NCBI GenBank assembly: GCA_036271875.1
Contig: DATAZU010000025.1
Location: forward strand, 62,001-126,000
Length of the DNA stretch: 64,000 nucleotides
Source of the DNA: Galbitalea sp036271875
Lineage (GTDB): Bacteria > Actinomycetota > Actinomycetes > Actinomycetales > Microbacteriaceae
Direction of reading: 5' to 3'
Below are positions 1 to 7,735 of this stretch, in pieces. How positions within the stretch are numbered: position 1 is the stretch's first letter; every line of letters begins with the position of its first letter. The translations under genes and the position numbers were made by a program. Below the pieces are notes generated by a model, which was not told the DNA's origin, did not search any database, and saw nothing but the letters and a program-made list of their open reading frames with translations.

Positions 1-410
1 AAATATTTCGCGACCGACAGCGTCGTGCAGAGCGGCCCGATCACGAAAATGGTGACGAGCACCACGACCCATAGCGCCGGGAAAATCCGAAGGAAACGAT
101 GCCGGATGAACACTCGCGCGTTTCGAATGTTCTGCCAACTGCCCGTGATGAGGTAACCGCTCACCACAAAAAACACCGAGACCGCGAGCGTGTCGATCGG
201 GATGCCGGCAAGAGCGGGGACGGGATGCACGTCGGTCAGGATGAAACCGTGCCCAACGAGGACCGCAAGGGCCGCAAGCAGTCGGATGCCGTCAAAGTTG
301 TTGGGCCGTTTTGTCGTGCGCGGCGGGGCCCCGCTCGATTTGCTGCTTGTCACGAGTGGACCCCGCGCGTCAGCGGTGACGTCCTCGACTCGCACATGTT
401 GACCCACCAT
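1..410 (-). CDS. acyltransferase-3 family membrane protein (partial)
   Basis: Integral membrane acyltransferase of the OafA/YrhL (acyltransferase-3) type, a family that O-acylates envelope polysaccharides or lipids. Only the N-terminal ~136 codons lie in the window; the frame is still open at base 1. After ~50 polar residues comes the family's first helix, FDGIRLLAALAVLVGH, with the conserved Arg and His, and then VFFVVSGYLI, also typical. The frame is read from ATG at 408-410; a GTG at 351-353 is an alternative start closer to the conserved region, and neither has a strong ribosome site. The acyl donor and acceptor cannot be told from this fragment. Confidence 0.8.
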   Translation of the reverse strand, partial: MVGQHVRVEDVTADARGPLVTSSKSSGAPPRTTKRPNNFDGIRLLAALAVLVGHGFILTDVHPVPALAGIPIDTLAVSVFFVVSGYLITGSWQNIRNARVFIRHRFLRIFPALWVVVLVTIFVIGPLCTTLSVAKY

Positions 411-546
411 AGCCGAGCGGCCCTGCTCGCGCGGTGTGATCGGCCCGAGCCATCCGACTGTCCCCCTTTATGCCTACTTGAATGATCCTCGATATTGGAG
501 GACAGTCCGACTTGGGCAATCGTTGCCCGATCAGGAAGGGATTCGA

Positions 547-990
547 ATGTCTCGCAAAGTACTGAAAGTCGCGATGGGTCTGACCGTCGTGGCGGCGTTG
601 ACTCTCGGTGTGACCACGGTCGCGTTCGCGGAGGGACAGCGGCTGAGTTACATTTCAGCCTGGCCAACCGGCCACAGATCGGGCACCTGGGCCGATAGCG
701 ACGGCGACAGCGCGCACACCCGCGTCTTGCTCACGGGCGTCACGATCTCCGCCGACAACATCACCTACACCCCATCCAGCGTGCAGCTGCAGTTGCTGAA
801 GAACAACCCGCCCTTCGGTTACCAGGCGGTCTCCAATAAGACGGCCGCGCCGGGGAGCTACCAGGACTGGGGCAACCCGGGGTCCGGTACTTTCGTGTTC
901 CAGTACAACGGCTCGACATACGCCGGTGGCTTCTACGGGTCCGGTTCCGGGTTTGACCTGAACGCGACTCACGCAAACATCTACTGGTGA
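547..990 (+). CDS. small secreted protein upstream of an ABC module
   Basis: A 147-residue exported protein of unknown function. The N-terminus is a clear Sec signal: basic MSRKVLK, a hydrophobic core, and a likely cut after AFA, giving a mature chain of ~120 residues rich in Gly, Ser, Tyr and Trp and ending in NIYW, with no cysteine. ATG at 547 is chosen because AGGAAGGG stands at good spacing and the signal peptide begins there. It lies 28 bases before a membrane-protein gene that is followed by an ABC ATPase and another membrane protein. That order recalls small bacteriocins of the lactococcin-972 kind with their immunity ABC genes, but the sequence match is not convincing. Confidence 0.7.
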   Translation: MSRKVLKVAMGLTVVAALTLGVTTVAFAEGQRLSYISAWPTGHRSGTWADSDGDSAHTRVLLTGVTISADNITYTPSSVQLQLLKNNPPFGYQAVSNKTAAPGSYQDWGNPGSGTFVFQYNGSTYAGGFYGSGSGFDLNATHANIYW

Positions 991-1018
991 GACGAGTTCA
1001 CAAGAAACGTAAGACGCG

Positions 1019-2287
1019 ATGAGAGTTCGTCCGCTCCTGACGAACCCAGCCCCCTGGGCGGGGGTGCTGGTCACTCTGGTGATGATCTACGACCTGTCGA
1101 TCAATTTCCCGGGCTACCGCACTCCCGCCACATGGCAGGCCGCACTCGCGGCCGGCGGCGTCGGCTTTCAGGTCGCCGCACCGCTCATCTGCGCCGCGGC
1201 CGCCTGGTCAGTCGGCCCGATTGAGCGATGGCGCATCCGCAACCTGCTGATGCCGGTGCGTTCGCCGCTGACATTGGTTTTTGCGTCCACCTGGCCGCTG
1301 CTCGCGGGTGCGGCGCTCGGATACGGTATCAGCGTTGCACTTATCTACGGGGCAACCAAACCAAATTGGGGCGGACCGGAGCAACTGCTGGTCTTACTGA
1401 CGTTTGCCGCAATGGTTTTTCTGGCTCTGCTGACCGGCGCGTTCGTTGGCTCCCATCTCCCCACCGCGATCGCGGTACCGGTTGCGCTGATCGGCGGATA
1501 CGCTGCGGTCGCCGTCCCGCTCGTCAACGACAGTGCGGGCATTGCTCGCGGCGTCCTCGGTTTCGGGCTACCCGTTTCCCTGTATTCCATCAATGACCAG
1601 ATACTCCTTGGCGCATTGCTAGCGCCGGTCGCACTAGGTCTCGCAGCGCTTCTGGCCACCTATCTGGGTGGCGCGCTGACCACGAAGGTGCGCGCCGTGT
1701 TGCCCGCGTTGGTGCTGGTCGTTGGCATCCTGGCCGGCGGGTTCCTCGTTGCCGGGGCATCCGTCCCACCCACCGAGTCGCGACCGGCGGCGCAGCTCGA
1801 ATGCCACGGTGCATCCCCACGAATTTGCCTGTGGCCGGAACTCGGCGCAGACAAATCGATCGGCGCGCTTGCCACAACGCTGTCCGGGCGGCTCGCAGCA
1901 AGTGGTCTCGCGAAGCCGACGTTGGTTACGTCGCGTCCCGGTGCGACCGCGCCAGGCACCGTGCGCTGGGATCTCTCCGGCACCGATGACCAGACGTCTC
2001 GCACGATGCAGTTCGCCTGGGGTTACCAGGACATGTTCGCCTGTCGCCAGAAGCCACAGACGCAACGGCAACTCAATGACGAGGATCGAGCGGTCTTCGC
2101 GCTCGCCGTTGCGCTCGGTGCGGATCCCGCGAAGATCGCCAGCGCCGGCTCGTCGCCGATCTTCGATACATCGACACTCTCGACGGTGAGCAGTGTCTAT
2201 CGCATCCTGAACCTTAAGGATGCGCGGGACGGATTCCACGAGTTCGTTGCGTGGACGAAGGCCAATCGGTCGATCTGTTCGAACTAA
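1019..2287 (+). CDS. multi-pass membrane protein, probable ABC permease component
   Basis: A 422-residue integral membrane protein. Residues ~10-235 hold about six or seven hydrophobic helices, including LVTLVMIYDLSI and LLVLLTFAAMVFLALLTGAF; the last ~180 residues are soluble, start after a helix ending near GGFLVAGAS, and contain several cysteines (CHGASPRIC, FACRQ, SICSN), so this part is probably extracytoplasmic. The ATPase gene begins 8 bases after its stop, so it is most likely the membrane partner of that ATPase. No named family is recognised. Together with the upstream secreted protein and the downstream genes it forms a tight operon. Confidence 0.65.
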   Translation: MRVRPLLTNPAPWAGVLVTLVMIYDLSINFPGYRTPATWQAALAAGGVGFQVAAPLICAAAAWSVGPIERWRIRNLLMPVRSPLTLVFASTWPLLAGAALGYGISVALIYGATKPNWGGPEQLLVLLTFAAMVFLALLTGAFVGSHLPTAIAVPVALIGGYAAVAVPLVNDSAGIARGVLGFGLPVSLYSINDQILLGALLAPVALGLAALLATYLGGALTTKVRAVLPALVLVVGILAGGFLVAGASVPPTESRPAAQLECHGASPRICLWPELGADKSIGALATTLSGRLAASGLAKPTLVTSRPGATAPGTVRWDLSGTDDQTSRTMQFAWGYQDMFACRQKPQTQRQLNDEDRAVFALAVALGADPAKIASAGSSPIFDTSTLSTVSSVYRILNLKDARDGFHEFVAWTKANRSICSN

Positions 2288-2295
2288 GAAGGAAA

Positions 2296-3045
2296 ATGCT
2301 TACCTATACCAACGTTTCCTATCGACGGGGACTCTCCCGCCGACCCATCTTCGACGACTTCAGTTTTCAGTTCGCCGCGTTTCCGTGCGCGCTCCTCGGA
2401 CCCAACGGAGCCGGCAAGTCAACGCTGCTCCAGCTGACCGCTACCGCGTTGCGACCGAGCACCGGGCAAATCGGGCTCGCCCTCGGCAAACAACGCAGCA
2501 CCGCCAGCCGGTCGGACCTGCGCCGAAGAATCGCCCTGGTTTCGCAGACACCGTCGGGTTTCCGCGGGCTGACCGTTCGCGAGGCTGTCGCCTACGCCGG
2601 CTGGCTCAAGGGTTTGAGCAGAGCCGAGGCGTGGGAGCGAAGCATCTCGACCATCGACCGCATGAACCTCTCGGCGCTGGCGGATGTCTCGTCCATCCGC
2701 ATTTCCGGCGGAGAACTGAGGCGACTGGCCATTGCGCAGGCGCTGGTCATTAATCCCGAGGTCCTGCTGCTGGATGAAGCCACAACCGGCCTTGATCCCT
2801 CGGAACGCCGGAACCTGCTCGAGATCATCGCCGACATCGCCGATACGGTTCCGACGCTCGCGGCGACGCACGAGGTTGACGATCTGCAATCCGTCTTCGC
2901 CCACGTCGCCGTGCTACTGGATGGCCGCATCCTGTTCGACGGGCCGACGGGTGACTTTCTGGGCGCGAGTGACGGCAACCTGTCCCCTCGCGAGCGCGCG
3001 GAGCACGCCTATGCGCGGGCGCTCAACTCCGGCGCAATTGCCTAG
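2296..3045 (+). CDS. ABC transporter ATP-binding protein
   Basis: A 249-residue ATPase that should power export or removal of a substrate through the neighbouring membrane proteins. Walker A is GPNGAGKST (~residue 35), the Q-loop is in LVSQTPSGF, the signature region is RISGGELRRLAIAQAL (ISGGE in place of LSGGQ), Walker B is VLLLDEATTGLD and the switch His is in AATHEV. This is the short ABC-2-type exporter ATPase layout. ATG at 2296 is chosen because AAGAAGGAAA lies immediately upstream; longer readings overlap the previous gene. It is followed after 5 bases by another membrane protein. Confidence 0.88.
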   Translation: MLTYTNVSYRRGLSRRPIFDDFSFQFAAFPCALLGPNGAGKSTLLQLTATALRPSTGQIGLALGKQRSTASRSDLRRRIALVSQTPSGFRGLTVREAVAYAGWLKGLSRAEAWERSISTIDRMNLSALADVSSIRISGGELRRLAIAQALVINPEVLLLDEATTGLDPSERRNLLEIIADIADTVPTLAATHEVDDLQSVFAHVAVLLDGRILFDGPTGDFLGASDGNLSPRERAEHAYARALNSGAIA

Positions 3046-3050
3046 CCCAC

Positions 3051-3626
3051 GTGCGCTACTGGTTCAAGGCAACGTGGCGAGTTCAACTCTGGGCCGTCGT
3101 GGTCACGCTCGGTGTGATCGTCTCCCCGGCTTTCGCACTTCGCGTGCCGTATCCGACGCTGTTTAGCCGCGGCTTCGACTCATCCTCGATCGCCGTCTTT
3201 CTTGCCGCAGTCCCGGCGATTCTCTGGCTCGCGGTCATTCCGCGGCGCTCGATTGAAAGCAGGCTGAGTCCTGTACGGGTTCTTCCGATCATTCTGGATC
3301 TCTCGCTTGTGCTGGGGTTTCCAGCGCTGCTGGCGATTGCAGCAGCAATCGGCGACGCTGGCGCTCGAGCCACGGTCGTACCGAGCCTGACTCAGTCGGC
3401 ACTGGTCATCCTTGCAGCCTGCTTTCCGGCGGCGAAGGGACTCCGTGCGCTGCCAGCGATTGCCCTGGCCGCCTGCCTACTTGTCGGCAACGGAAATCGC
3501 ATCACCAGCGTCTGGAGCCTGGCGATCGCGGAGCGCCCAACGGCGGCCAACCTCATGGTCACGGTCGGCGCGTTGATCGTTGCTCTCGCGATCTACGCTG
3601 CCGCGACTGTCCGGCAGCGCCGGTAG
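3051..3626 (+). CDS. membrane protein, third member of the ABC unit
   Basis: A 191-residue, strongly hydrophobic protein with about five helices (for example LWAVVVTLGVIVSPAFAL, IAVFLAAVPAILWLAVIP and LMVTVGALIVALAIYAA). It starts with GTG only 5 bases after the ATPase stop, so it is translationally linked to it. No catalytic motif or known family is seen. Position suggests a second membrane subunit or an immunity/accessory protein for the ABC module. The following 240 bases up to the next gene's stop contain no further gene that I can support. Confidence 0.6.
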   Translation: MRYWFKATWRVQLWAVVVTLGVIVSPAFALRVPYPTLFSRGFDSSSIAVFLAAVPAILWLAVIPRRSIESRLSPVRVLPIILDLSLVLGFPALLAIAAAIGDAGARATVVPSLTQSALVILAACFPAAKGLRALPAIALAACLLVGNGNRITSVWSLAIAERPTAANLMVTVGALIVALAIYAAATVRQRR

Positions 3627-3866
3627 TCGCACGCCAAAGTCGAACACCGGCCCACGATCGCGCATGCGAGTCCCGATCGGCGGGTCGGAGCCCGCGTTCG
3701 TTCGATCTCGTTGAAAGATCAGCGAACACCCGGGTCTGAAATCACGTTGAACGACGTTGGGCAAGGCATGCGCGTCGGCTGCTCCCGAACCTCTTTGACC
3801 GGAACGCCAGACGAGTCTCAATCGCCAGTCAAACAAGACCTCCGACAGGCCGGGGGTGAGTCAGGT

Positions 3867-4886
3867 TCAGGTCCAGGTGGCGAGGACCGATTCGGCCAGG
3901 GCTTCGCGCTCTGCCTGAGGCTCGGACGCAGTGAAGGCGAATGTCACGGTGAAGGCAATCCCGGAGTGTTGAAGGATGTACTGCTCGTTCCACTCGGTGA
4001 TGCCGTTCTGGGTGCGCTGCGAAGAGATGTGCACGCGCTCAACGCCTGCGACCATGACGTGCGGTCGCACCTGAACATGTGTGGCGCCCATAACTTGCTC
4101 GAGGTAACTAACACCGTTCTGCTCGATCTGGTCGAGGGTGTCGCCGGTCGCTGGGGCGGGAAGCACGTTGACGGTGTCGTAGACCCCGGCAGCATCGGGC
4201 TTGGCGGAGATCGCGTAGGCGTCAGCCTGCGGCGCATCCCTCGGGATAGTCCAACCCACAGGGACGCGGAAGGTGTACCCGCCACCGCCACCCTTGATCA
4301 GCATGCCCGTCGCCGGCGCGACAGAACTCGTGGTTGGCGTCGACCCTGGCGTAGAACACGAGCTTGACGCATCCGCCGGCAATCCAAGCGTCGAACGGAT
4401 GAGCTTACTTGCGCCAGCTGCCTTGGTAGTGTCCGGGAAGTCGCCGTAGTCCGCTGCCTCGTCCGACATCTGCTTCGACGTGGCCATTTTGCTCAGAGTC
4501 GATAGCTCAGACCTGTATTGGTTGCGCAGGACCAGGACTGACTTTCGAATCGAGGTCGGCCAGACAACCTTGGGATTGCCGAGGCGGGCAGCTGCGGCAC
4601 GCACGGCCTTTTCAAACGCGAGCGACGCTGCCTTTAGGTTGTCGAGGTCGGGCCCGGTCTCGCTGGTGCTCGTCTCGGCGGCACTCAAGGCGTTGCTAAA
4701 ACCGTCCGCGGCGGCATTGGCCTTGCACGTCGTGGCCAGGTAGTACGCACCCGCCGATTTTGTTGTCAGGACCGTTCGCTGCGGCGTCGGAGTACCACTC
4801 GTGCATCCGGTCAGAGCGGCGATCCCGAGCGACGCGACTGCGATGACGATAACCGCTTGCCTGCGAACCTTGCCGACCATCGTCAT
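3867..4886 (-). CDS. secreted lipoprotein of unknown function
   Basis: A 339-residue exported lipoprotein. The N-terminus reads MTMVGKVRRQ, a hydrophobic stretch and the lipobox ALTGC, so Cys ~28 should be lipid-modified. An N-terminal helical domain (~50-180) is followed by a Ser/Thr-rich linker and a C-terminal domain (~215-339) starting with FRVPVGWTIP, of the PsbP/LpqN-like kind found in actinobacterial lipoproteins (tentative). ATG at 4884-4886 is preferred because GGAG lies ~7 bases upstream and it gives the signal peptide directly; the frame stays open further upstream, through a region that looks like a decayed gene. Confidence 0.75.
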   Translation of the reverse strand: MTMVGKVRRQAVIVIAVASLGIAALTGCTSGTPTPQRTVLTTKSAGAYYLATTCKANAAADGFSNALSAAETSTSETGPDLDNLKAASLAFEKAVRAAAARLGNPKVVWPTSIRKSVLVLRNQYRSELSTLSKMATSKQMSDEAADYGDFPDTTKAAGASKLIRSTLGLPADASSSCSTPGSTPTTSSVAPATGMLIKGGGGGYTFRVPVGWTIPRDAPQADAYAISAKPDAAGVYDTVNVLPAPATGDTLDQIEQNGVSYLEQVMGATHVQVRPHVMVAGVERVHISSQRTQNGITEWNEQYILQHSGIAFTVTFAFTASEPQAEREALAESVLATWT

Positions 4887-4999
4887 GAGCACTCCATCGT
4901 TGTGGTGGATGGCCAGCCCGATGGATGGCCATACCGAACATAGCTCGTTTTTTCGATGGACCTGTCTCACGCCTGAGCCGAGTCCGATCCCGCTAAGCC

Positions 5000-5366
5000 T
5001 CACTTCTGCGGAGCGTGGAGGCCCGGGGTTCCTGTGGCTTTGTGATTCTCGAGGTCGAACTGGGTCCCCCACGTATCGAACGCCTTGCTCGCTGCAGTTG
5101 GGTCGGTAAACGAATGCGCGTTGTATGGCGCGACCCTGGCGCGCAAAGTCCGACATTGTCCGGGGCGTGTGCACGCGCAGTCGTCGAGAACAGCTCCGTC
5201 AACGCAGCCGCGTCATGGCGTTTCAGACATCCGCGATGTGCTGCATCTCAGCATCGGCCTGCTGATCGCTGTCGGCGAGTTGTACGTCGCCCATAGCCGA
5301 CACCGGCGGCAGAAGCGCAGGCGACGACAACAGCCCGACGCACGCCAGCGGCCACCACGCCCGCAC
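5000..5366 (-). pseudogene. frameshifted remnant of a small secreted protein
   Basis: Three minus-strand frames each carry a stretch with coding character that would join into one ~120-residue protein. From GTG at 5364-5366 one frame gives a signal-like start (VRAWWPLACVGLLSSPALL) and then QQADAEMQHIAD before a stop at ~5223. A second frame continues as LKRHDAAALTELFSTTARA, and a third ends with ASKAFDTWGTQFDLENHKA and a stop at 5000. Third codon positions in the first piece are G/C-rich. The middle part resembles NTF2-like/DUF5104-type lipoproteins, tentatively. The gap between the lipoprotein gene and tRNA-Ala holds nothing else recognisable apart from the hairpin. Confidence 0.4.
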
Positions 5367-5403
5367 CCATCGAGTGCTCCCGGCAAAGAATATACCGTCA
5401 CTA

Positions 5404-5471
5404 CGTTTGCCCCCACGCGGTGCGTTTGCCCCCGGAAAGGTGGCGGCAAACGCACCACGCGGGGGCAAACG
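5404..5471 (-). terminator. long hairpin directly downstream of tRNA-Ala
   Basis: Two 27-base arms, 5404-5430 and 5445-5471, around a 14-base loop. They match except for two positions, and both of these become G-U pairs in the minus-strand transcript, so the stem would be fully paired in RNA read from the tRNA. It begins 7 bases beyond the tRNA 3' end. There is no clear U tract. Confidence 0.65.
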
Positions 5472-5477
5472 CAGATT

Positions 5478-5553
5478 TGGTGGACCCTAGGAGATTCGAA
5501 CTCCTGACCTCCTCGATGCGAACGAGGCGCGCTACCAACTGCGCCAAGGGCCC
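5478..5553 (-). tRNA. tRNA-Ala (anticodon CGC)
   Basis: The reverse strand gives a complete cloverleaf: acceptor GGGCCCT paired with AGGGTCC, D arm GCGC-AGTTGGTAG-CGCG, anticodon stem CCTCG/CGAGG around loop TTCGCAT with anticodon CGC (reads GCG), and a T arm with GTTCGAATC. The acceptor has the G3-U70 pair that marks alanine tRNAs. Discriminator A is at 5481 and CCA is encoded (5478-5480). Confidence 0.95.
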
Positions 5554-5582
5554 GTTTGCTGCGTAGCTACGCTACCAGAACC

Positions 5583-5642
5583 ATCGAGTGCCCTCTAATT
5601 GCGGGTGCGGGCTGGCACACCCGCAACTAGAGGGCACTCGAT
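5583..5642 (-). terminator. 25-bp inverted repeat between membrane gene and tRNA
   Basis: Arms 5583-5607 and 5618-5642 match at 24 of 25 positions around a 10-base loop; the odd pair is G-U in the minus transcript. It starts 6 bases past the stop of the membrane-protein gene and lies before the tRNA, fitting termination of the former. Confidence 0.6.
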
Positions 5643-5648
5643 GACGAA

Positions 5649-6554
5649 CTAGCCGGCGCGGCGGCGGCGCAAAACTTCGTCGAGATCGGTGCCCGTTACA
5701 TCCGCCGATCCGAGTACGCCCATTGCGGCGTATTTGCTTGGGGGCGCGGCCGGACGCTCGGGTGCGACGATCGGTGAGACTTCCGGCGACTCCTGCGCCT
5801 CGCGAAGAGCCCGATCAGATTCGAGTGCTGCCGCCCGTAGCTGCTCGTGCGGATCGACGGTCGACCTAACTGCCGGAGCCTCGGCGCGCGACAGGTATAG
5901 CGGCTTCGGAACAGCAACCGGTGTCCAGGTTGTGACCGGCGGCCGAGCCGCTTCTCGCTCCTCCGCAACGCGAGTCCGCATCGGCCGAACCTGGGGCACA
6001 ACTAGACTCTGGCGTCGACGAGCGATCGCGGCGAGTCGGCCGAGTGCCGCAAACGAAACGACTGCGCCGACAGCGGCGAATCCGAGAACCGGCCACGCAC
6101 CAGCAGCGATGCCACCGGTGACCATGAGCGCCACCTGAATAATCGCGGTGACGAGTGCGGCAACGAGGATCAGAGATACGACGGCACGAGTGCGGCGAAG
6201 CCGACGGGCGATGCGCACCTTGGCGGATGCGGCCTGGCCAGCTCCCGTCGCCTCCTCCGCGAACTGTCGGCTCGCGACTCGGGCGGCCTGGGCATCCCGC
6301 GAGCGCGTGATCGCTTCCGCAAGTTTGTCCGGATTCGCGACTTGGCCGGTCGGCGTGACAATCGCTTCCACGCGTTCGCGAACGGGGATCGGCTCGGTCT
6401 CCTGCAGAACGCGCATGGCCTGCTGGCGGCGGACGTTGGTCTTCTCGAGCGCGGCGTACTCGCGACGCTTGAACCAGGTCGGCAGAAGATAGACCAGCCA
6501 GAGGCCCGCGGCGAGAGCCACCATGATGCCGCCGTCGAGACCAGTGAATCCCAT
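5649..6554 (-). CDS. conserved three-helix membrane protein
   Basis: A 301-residue protein with one helix at the N-terminus (IMVALAAGLWLVYLLPTWF), a charged coiled region (~30-115), a helical hairpin at ~125-178 (VVSLILVAALVTAIIQVAL and AWPVLGFAAVGAVVSFAAL) and a polar, Pro/Ala-rich C-terminal tail of ~120 residues. From memory, similar proteins stand near galU and the folate cyclo-ligase gene in Microbacteriaceae; their role is unknown to me. No enzyme motif is visible. ATG at 6552-6554 is the first start and gives the expected N-terminal helix. Confidence 0.75.
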   Translation of the reverse strand: MGFTGLDGGIMVALAAGLWLVYLLPTWFKRREYAALEKTNVRRQQAMRVLQETEPIPVRERVEAIVTPTGQVANPDKLAEAITRSRDAQAARVASRQFAEEATGAGQAASAKVRIARRLRRTRAVVSLILVAALVTAIIQVALMVTGGIAAGAWPVLGFAAVGAVVSFAALGRLAAIARRRQSLVVPQVRPMRTRVAEEREAARPPVTTWTPVAVPKPLYLSRAEAPAVRSTVDPHEQLRAAALESDRALREAQESPEVSPIVAPERPAAPPSKYAAMGVLGSADVTGTDLDEVLRRRRAG

Positions 6555-6603
6555 ACCGCAACGGTACGAGCCGGATGCGCGGATGCCCGGACACCACGCG
6601 GAC

Positions 6604-6676
6604 AGACTCCGTGAGAGGTCCGAATCGACCCTTAAACGGTCCGGTTTATGGGTCGATTGGGACCTCTCACGGACTT
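6604..6676 (-). terminator. ~30-bp inverted repeat downstream of the DUF3224 gene
   Basis: The two halves of this segment are near reverse complements (for example GTGAGAGGTC against GACCTCTCAC, and AATCGACCC against GGGTCGATT) with about four mismatches, around a short loop near 6640. Its right arm ends at the base before the DUF3224 stop codon, so it is placed to end that transcript. Confidence 0.55.
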
Positions 6677-7063
6677 TTAGTCAGTCAGGTCGAAGACGAA
6701 GTACGGACCCCTGTCGTCGTGCACGATGCGGGCGAGCCCGTCGAACGACTCGAAGTCGCCGGTTCCCGTGCCGGGAATGATGTAACCGAACGACGAGTCG
6801 TTGTCGGCCGGATGGTCGAGAGCACCGTGGTGAACCGTGAACGCGCCGGACCGGCCATCCGCCAGCGCTCCCGTGATGCGCTCAACCGCGAGATAGCCGC
6901 GAGCACCCTCATCGCCGGACGAGACGAAGTGCGCGATGCTCGACCCAACGATGCCTTCTGTGAAGTCCTTGCGCATGGTGACCGCGCCAACCCAGTCTTC
7001 GTCGATGCCGTGAAGTGGTGCCGGTTCGAATTCGGTAACGGTGAAGCGCGCGACGAGTTCCAT
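6677..7063 (-). CDS. DUF3224 family protein
   Basis: A 128-residue cytoplasmic protein of the DUF3224 family, a small beta-barrel fold of unknown function. Features fitting the family are GAVTMRKDFTEGIVGSS, FTVHHGALD, the IIPGTGTGDFESFDGLARI stretch and an acidic end. ATG at 7061-7063 is chosen because the family begins at MELVARF; the frame extends upstream only through sequence lying over the acetyltransferase stop region. It is 10 bases downstream of the acetyltransferase gene, so the two are probably co-transcribed with galU. Confidence 0.8.
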   Translation of the reverse strand: MELVARFTVTEFEPAPLHGIDEDWVGAVTMRKDFTEGIVGSSIAHFVSSGDEGARGYLAVERITGALADGRSGAFTVHHGALDHPADNDSSFGYIIPGTGTGDFESFDGLARIVHDDRGPYFVFDLTD

Positions 7064-7073
7064 GGGAGCCACG

Positions 7074-7733
7074 CTACCGCCGAGTAATGACACGCAGCGG
7101 GATCGCCGCCTTGGCGCGATCGGCGGCCGGTATGGCGGCATCCGACTCCGGCGCGTTGCCATCAAGCCAGCGACGGAGAACGCCCTGGGGCAGCTCGTCT
7201 ACCGTGAGTGCGAAGCAGAAGTGATCGCGCCAGTCACCGTTGATGTGGATGTAGCGACGCCGCAGTCCCTCGTACCGAAACCCGAGCTTCTCGACGACTC
7301 GAAGGGATGGCGCGTTCTCGGGCCGGATGCAGATCTCCATCCGGTGCAGTCCGAGAGCGAAGAAGCAGTGGTCGGTGGCGAGAGCGACGGAGATCGGCGT
7401 GACGTTCTTGCCCGCGAATCGCTCGCCGACCCAGTATCCGATGGTCGCGCAGCTCAAGCTTCCGTAGCTGATCGACGAAACATTCAACTGCCCGGCGAAT
7501 TCGCCCCGATAGTCCATCGCGAACGGCAGCCCGAGGCCGGCCCGCGAGTTGGCTTGCAGACTGCGAATGTTCGACCGAACATCAAAAGAAAGCGGACCGT
7601 GCGGGTTGGTCGCCTCCCACTGCCGAAGCCAGCCGCGATTGTCGATGAGTTCGCGCTCGAGCGCGCGAGCATCCCGCGCCCGAATCGGGCGGATCGTGAC
7701 ATCGCCGTGCGTCAGCGACGGAATTGTCGGCAC
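7074..7733 (-). CDS. GNAT N-acetyltransferase, RimJ/RimL type
   Basis: A 219-residue acetyl-CoA-dependent N-acetyltransferase; RimJ/RimL relatives acetylate N-termini of ribosomal proteins, but many homologues act elsewhere. The order of elements fits: ITIRP-like start (DVTIRPIRARDARAL), WLRQWEATNP, IGYWVGERFAGKNVT (acetyl-CoA loop region) and ENAPSLRVVEKLGFRYEGLRR, the hallmark C-terminal part. It begins with GTG at 7731-7733, 2 bases after the galU stop, so translation is coupled to GalU. That coupling is a common actinobacterial arrangement. Confidence 0.88.
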   Translation of the reverse strand: MPTIPSLTHGDVTIRPIRARDARALERELIDNRGWLRQWEATNPHGPLSFDVRSNIRSLQANSRAGLGLPFAMDYRGEFAGQLNVSSISYGSLSCATIGYWVGERFAGKNVTPISVALATDHCFFALGLHRMEICIRPENAPSLRVVEKLGFRYEGLRRRYIHINGDWRDHFCFALTVDELPQGVLRRWLDGNAPESDAAIPAADRAKAAIPLRVITRR

Positions 7734-7735
7734 CC

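Noticed and set aside
4887..5174. 96-codon N-terminal extension of the lipoprotein
   Set aside because: The lipoprotein signal with lipobox starts at 4886 with a ribosome site; the extension is part of the decayed gene region.
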